DNA from: Anaerolineales bacterium
GTDB taxonomy: Bacteria; Chloroflexota; Anaerolineae; Anaerolineales; UBA4823
Direction of reading: 5' to 3'
Length of the DNA: 33,048 nucleotides
NCBI GenBank assembly: GCA_020060465.1
Contig: JAGVAD010000043.1
Coordinates: forward strand, 1-33,048
In this document: in pieces, positions 29,990 to 33,048 of the stretch
Layout: the number at the start of each line of letters is the position of its first letter
Numbering within the stretch: the first letter of the stretch is position 1
Made by a program: the position numbers and the translations under genes
Notes under the pieces: model-generated
The model's input: the letters and a program-made list of their open reading frames with translations, nothing else
Told to the model about the DNA's origin: nothing
Databases searched by the model: none

Positions 29990-32260
29990 TTACGGCGAAG
30001 CGACCGACTGGATGCTATCGCAGGGGCTGAATGTCGCCCGCATGGTGAAGGGGCCGCTGCGGTCGCGGCGGGCGCGAGGATTGAAGTTGAAGATCACCTC
30101 AATGGTGCCATTCGAGCGGAAGAAACCGCTCCACACCGGGCTGGCCGTGGCGGTGTAGAGGTCGCCGCTTCGGCTGAACGGCACCGGCTGCCCCTCCACC
30201 GTCACCGAGCTCAGCACTGCGCCTTGCGGGTTGAACAGATCAATACTCAGGGCGGTCATGACGAAGGGATCCGTCTGGGTGACGCCGGAGGGAATGGTGA
30301 GGATCCAGGTCAGCTTGTCCACGTTTTGCCCGGTGTAGGAGAACACCGCCGAACCCGGGGCGGGGCAGATTAGCTCGTTCACCACAATGGAGACCGTGTC
30401 GTGCGCCGAAAGCCCGCCGTAGTCGGTCACGGTGGCGGTGATGATGTGCGTTCCCGGGCTGAGGGTGGTGAGGGTGAAGCTCGACCCGCTGCCGATGCTG
30501 CCGTCAATGCTGGAAACCCATTGGATCAGCGCGCTCAGGTCGCCTTCCTGCGGATCAGTAGCCGTCCCTGAGAAGTGGATCGGGTCGCGCTGGCGGAAGG
30601 TGGTGTTATCTCCTGGGGAGTTGATCACCACTGTCGGCGGTGTGTTGACGTCGTCAATGTAAATGACCACCTGATCCACGCCGGTCAGGTTATCCGAGTC
30701 GGTGACGCGGGCAGTGATGGTGTGCGGACCAGCCGGCAGGTTCGAGCGGGTGAAACTGCCTCCGCTTCCGATCTGCCCGCTGATGCTGGAATACCAGGTC
30801 AGGCTGGAAGTGAGATTGCCGTCCACGGTATCCGAGGCCGTCCCGCTGAAGGTGATGATTTGCCCCCGGTTGAAGTGCGCTCCATCAATCGGCGAGAGGA
30901 TGTTCACCACCGGCGGGCTATCGTCCACAATGCGGATGGTGACCGTGGCCAAGCCGGTCAGGCCGTCCGAGTCGGTGGCGCTGGCGGTGATGGTATGCGT
31001 TCCTGGGCGCAGCGCAGAAGTGGTGAAGCCGGCTCCGCTGCCTAAAAATCCGTCCAGGCTGGACGACCACTGAAGGCTGGCGCTCAGGTCGCCGTCTTTG
31101 GCATCCATCGCCTCCCCGCTGAAGACCACAGCGGTGTTGAGGGCGTAATCGGCGCCGTTGGGCGGCGAGATGATGGTCACATTGGGCGGCGTGCGGGCAA
31201 TGACCGCCAGCGTGACGCTGGCGCTGCCGGTCAGGCCATGTTGGTCGGTCGCCTGGGCGGTGATGGTGTGGAAGCCCAGCGCCAGAGTGGAATAGGTGAA
31301 GCTGGCGCCGGTGTGGAACTGCACGCCATTATCCAGCCAGACGATCTGGCTGCTCAAATCGCCGTCCATGGTATCGGAGGCGGTGGCTTGGAACGTCAGC
31401 AGCGTGCCTTCTTCCACCTGGATGCCGCTGTTCGGCGACAGGATGGTCACCTGCGGAGGACCGTTGACCAAAATGGTAATTGAATCGGTACCCACTTCGC
31501 CGTCTGAGTCGAACACCTGGGCGGTGATGGTGTATTCGCCTTCGCTCAGCGTGGTGCAGGTGCTGCCGCCGCTCCCCGAAAGACCGCTCGGATTGGATGA
31601 CCATTGAATGCTGGCGGTCAGATCGCCGTCCTCGGTGTCCGTAGCCGTGGCGCTGAAGCAGATGGTTTCACTGGGCAAGAATTCCTCTCCGCTGTCGGGA
31701 GAGGTGATATTGACCATAGGGGGGTTGTTGCTTCCCCCGCCGCCCCCGCCGCCGGGTTCGATGGACACCTCTTTGATGATGGTGCGGCTGGTGACAGCAG
31801 TGATGTCAAAGCCCTGCAAGGGGGTCAGACCCAGGATGGGTTCGTAACGCGCCGCGACCGCAATGTTAACTCGATCGCGCAGTTGAACATCGCTCGCGGA
31901 GGCAGGCGTAAAAGTGCTGGTGTCAGGTCCGTGGTCATAGGTAATGGTCACCGACGACGGCGCCACCAGCACAGCGATGCGGTTGGCCGCGGCGGCGATG
32001 CCGGCGGAGTCCAAATAGTAGGGCACGCCGGGGTACACTTCGCCCGCCGCGGAGGCGTAACGCGCGGCTTCGCGGCTGGCAGCCTGCACGGAGGAATAGA
32101 TGACCAGCAGCCGCCCGGCTTCGATGATGCCTAACACCAAAAGCAACAACAGCGGCAGGATGAGGGCGAACTCCACCAACCCCTGGCCACGGTTGCGCCG
32201 CGCCGGGCGTCGCCGCAGCGCAGTCATGAAAGCAGAAAACATGTCAGATGAGACCTTCAT
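29990..32260 (-). CDS. TadE-like pseudopilin fused to five Ig/PKD-like repeats
   Basis: A 756-residue surface protein. Residues 26-56 are a TadE pseudopilin N-terminus ('GQGLVEFALILPLLLLLVLGIIEAGRLLVIY'), with E30 after the cleavage glycine. A Tad-like domain runs to about 160, then a glycine linker (GGGGGGG), then five Ig/PKD-like repeats of about 90 residues (170-628), each with 'PPxVxIxSP', 'FSGTASDxxDGDLSxxIxW' and 'GxHTITAxxTDSDGL'. A separate C-terminal domain (629-756) has 'FSYTGQNVDKLTWILTIPSG'. Ordinary TadE proteins are about 150 residues, so this is an adhesin-like fusion. AGGAGA 8 bases before the ATG fixes the start. It leads the operon, behind a promoter and leader hairpin. Confidence 0.82.
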   Translation of the reverse strand: MKVSSDMFSAFMTALRRRPARRNRGQGLVEFALILPLLLLLVLGIIEAGRLLVIYSSVQAASREAARYASAAGEVYPGVPYYLDSAGIAAAANRIAVLVAPSSVTITYDHGPDTSTFTPASASDVQLRDRVNIAVAARYEPILGLTPLQGFDITAVTSRTIIKEVSIEPGGGGGGGSNNPPMVNITSPDSGEEFLPSETICFSATATDTEDGDLTASIQWSSNPSGLSGSGGSTCTTLSEGEYTITAQVFDSDGEVGTDSITILVNGPPQVTILSPNSGIQVEEGTLLTFQATASDTMDGDLSSQIVWLDNGVQFHTGASFTYSTLALGFHTITAQATDQHGLTGSASVTLAVIARTPPNVTIISPPNGADYALNTAVVFSGEAMDAKDGDLSASLQWSSSLDGFLGSGAGFTTSALRPGTHTITASATDSDGLTGLATVTIRIVDDSPPVVNILSPIDGAHFNRGQIITFSGTASDTVDGNLTSSLTWYSSISGQIGSGGSFTRSNLPAGPHTITARVTDSDNLTGVDQVVIYIDDVNTPPTVVINSPGDNTTFRQRDPIHFSGTATDPQEGDLSALIQWVSSIDGSIGSGSSFTLTTLSPGTHIITATVTDYGGLSAHDTVSIVVNELICPAPGSAVFSYTGQNVDKLTWILTIPSGVTQTDPFVMTALSIDLFNPQGAVLSSVTVEGQPVPFSRSGDLYTATASPVWSGFFRSNGTIEVIFNFNPRARRDRSGPFTMRATFSPCDSIQSVASP
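30377..31753 (-). repeat. Five tandem Ig/PKD-like repeats inside the TadE fusion gene
   Basis: The five coding repeats are about 270 bases each. They share a framework (SP..G, D..DGDL, W, GSG.SFT, L.PG.HTITA.VTDSDGLTG) with differing surface positions, so they are old duplications or under diversifying selection rather than a recent expansion. Confidence 0.8.
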
Positions 32261-32283
32261 GGATCGTATCTCCTAAATACGGG

Positions 32284-32303
32284 CATCGGCGTGGCCGCCG
32301 ATG
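32284..32303 (-). promoter_or_regulatory. Leader hairpin upstream of the TadE-Ig gene
   Basis: CATCGGCG-TGGC-CGCCGATG (32284-32303) is a perfect 8-pair stem with 4-base loop within the leader, about 23 bases before the start codon on the minus strand. It could influence mRNA stability or translation. Confidence 0.45.
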
Positions 32304-32312
32304 AGCAAAAAT

Positions 32313-32340
32313 AGGATACCACCAATCCGATAATTATCAA
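32313..32340 (-). promoter_or_regulatory. Promoter of the Tad-like operon
   Basis: On the minus strand, TTGATA (32340-32335), a 16-base spacer and TATCCT (32318-32313) match the sigma-70 consensus well. Transcription would start near 32305, giving a leader of about 45 bases with the hairpin at 32284-32303. Confidence 0.6.
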
Positions 32341-32452
32341 AACAACCTTTCAAATTTGAGAACGATGCAAAAGAATTTTCGTTACCAGAAAAACCATCGC
32401 CTGACAAAAATGCAAGGCGCGGTCACGCCCTGCAATGGTTGCCCCGTCCGCT

Positions 32453-33048
32453 TTAGCCTTCCCCCAGCTCATGCATAGAAACGCGAGGGATAAGTTTCCA
32501 GCCCTGGTGTTGTGCATCGCCGCCATCCGGCGGCAGCACATTTTGAACGCCCAACACACCGTCCTCTGAAATGATCAACAGGCGATGGAACTCTGCCTGC
32601 GAGGTATCTGGGGTCAGGTTGGTCAACAAAATAATCATGCCCATCTGTCCTGTGAGGGCTTGCTGCAGCTCGGTCGCCAGGCTGCGGGCTTCGTCCTGTT
32701 GCACACCAGCCATCTGGTTGACCAGGATGACCGCCTGGCTGACGTGGTGGTCAAAATCCGCCACCGCAGCGGGGATTTGTTCATAACGGTTCTCGAACAC
32801 CAGTGATTGCGCCTCGATCAGACGGCGATGGGCAAACTGAATGTGCAATTGAGCGTCCCCCTCTTTGGTCAACGAAGCCAGCAAAGCCGCTTGTTCCGCC
32901 ATGGGTTTCAATGGATAGAGCAGATCGCCCGGCAGCCAGGCGCGCGAGGCAGCCGTCAGGCGGCTGGCGCTGAGGAAGCCGGAAGCAACCAGCAACACCA
33001 CCAGCGCCAGGTGCGCCAATGGATGCTGCCACCAGGCAATATCGCCCC
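32453..33048 (-). CDS. DUF5667-like membrane protein (5'-truncated at the window edge)
   Basis: The reading frame is open to the window end, with 'GDIAWWQHPLAHLALVVLLVASGFLSASRL' (a transmembrane helix) upstream of the listed TTG start at 33019, so the true start is beyond the window. The rest, at least 188 residues, fits DUF5667: 'LPGDLLYPLKPMAEQAALLASLTKEGDAQLHIQFAHRRLIEAQSLV', then helical segments with 'LTPDTSQAEFHRLLIISEDGVLGVQ'. The family is membrane-anchored, extracytoplasmic and of unknown function, usually beside ECF sigma genes. It ends about 112 bases before the promoter of the Tad-like operon, so it is a separate unit. Weak hairpin TGCAAGGCG/CGCCCTGCA lies in that gap. Confidence 0.7.
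   Translation of the reverse strand, partial: GDIAWWQHPLAHLALVVLLVASGFLSASRLTAASRAWLPGDLLYPLKPMAEQAALLASLTKEGDAQLHIQFAHRRLIEAQSLVFENRYEQIPAAVADFDHHVSQAVILVNQMAGVQQDEARSLATELQQALTGQMGMIILLTNLTPDTSQAEFHRLLIISEDGVLGVQNVLPPDGGDAQHQGWKLIPRVSMHELGEG

Noticed and set aside
30377..31753. CRISPR or satellite-like repeat
   Set aside because: The repeats are about 270 bases, in frame, and code for Ig/PKD-like domains.
31604..32134. Plus-strand ORFs in the TadE-Ig region (up to 176 codons)
   Set aside because: Antisense to the repeats and TadE part; similar patterns recur because the sense repeats recur.

Overview
The window looks like a chromosomal segment of a Chloroflexota bacterium, most likely Anaerolineae-like. 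This is inferred from gene content: a BTAD/AAA/TPR regulator, a DUF3467-translin-Cas4-like block, an ECF sigma/anti-sigma pair with an 'RNFTLTP' motif, TadE/TadG pseudopilins, a DUF5667 protein, and secreted proteins ending in LPxxxR-like tails. No rRNA, tRNA, CRISPR array, transposase or phage gene was seen. The only RNA gene found is a small SRP RNA at about 25565-25675.

Layout. 1-3300: a small alpha-beta barrel protein, a zinc-ribbon/DinB protein, and a toxin-antitoxin-like pair (Xre-ImmA metallopeptidase plus DUF4411 PIN protein) followed by a small ORF broken by an in-frame TGA. 3550-5760: a lipoprotein, a solitary DNA methyltransferase and SSB. 5880-13840: a tight same-strand block of DUF3467, translin-family protein, a Cas4-like membrane nuclease split in two ORFs, NAD kinase, a B-box membrane protein, RecN, and a class A PBP homologue whose catalytic motifs look lost. 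13863-16247 (minus): a NUDIX hydrolase, then DUF3054, ECF sigma factor and anti-sigma factor in one operon. 16248-18015: a dispersed palindromic repeat, an unknown membrane protein and a SnoaL-like protein. 18071-25505: a 1180-aa BTAD/ATPase/TPR regulator, a small conserved protein, a secreted protein with seven beta-propeller-like repeats whose N-terminus carries a stretch resembling the regulator's C-terminal TPRs, then small enzymes (ThiF-like, two alpha-beta barrels, SRPBCC). 25530-25680: the SRP RNA with a strong promoter. 25746-33048 (minus): a surface-structure operon with a DUF5667 protein (cut by the window edge), a TadE pseudopilin fused to five Ig/PKD-like repeats, a 780-aa secreted protein, a second TadE and a TadG.

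The parts most worth a second look are: (1) the split Cas4-like nuclease, whose Fe-S cysteines and active site are divided between two ORFs next to a bacterial translin; (2) the PBP pseudoenzyme; (3) the regulator-derived segment in the secreted propeller protein; (4) the TadE-Ig fusion pseudopilin; and (5) the ThiF-like protein lacking the usual arginine and cysteine. All functional statements rest on reading motifs by eye; no database search or structure prediction was run.
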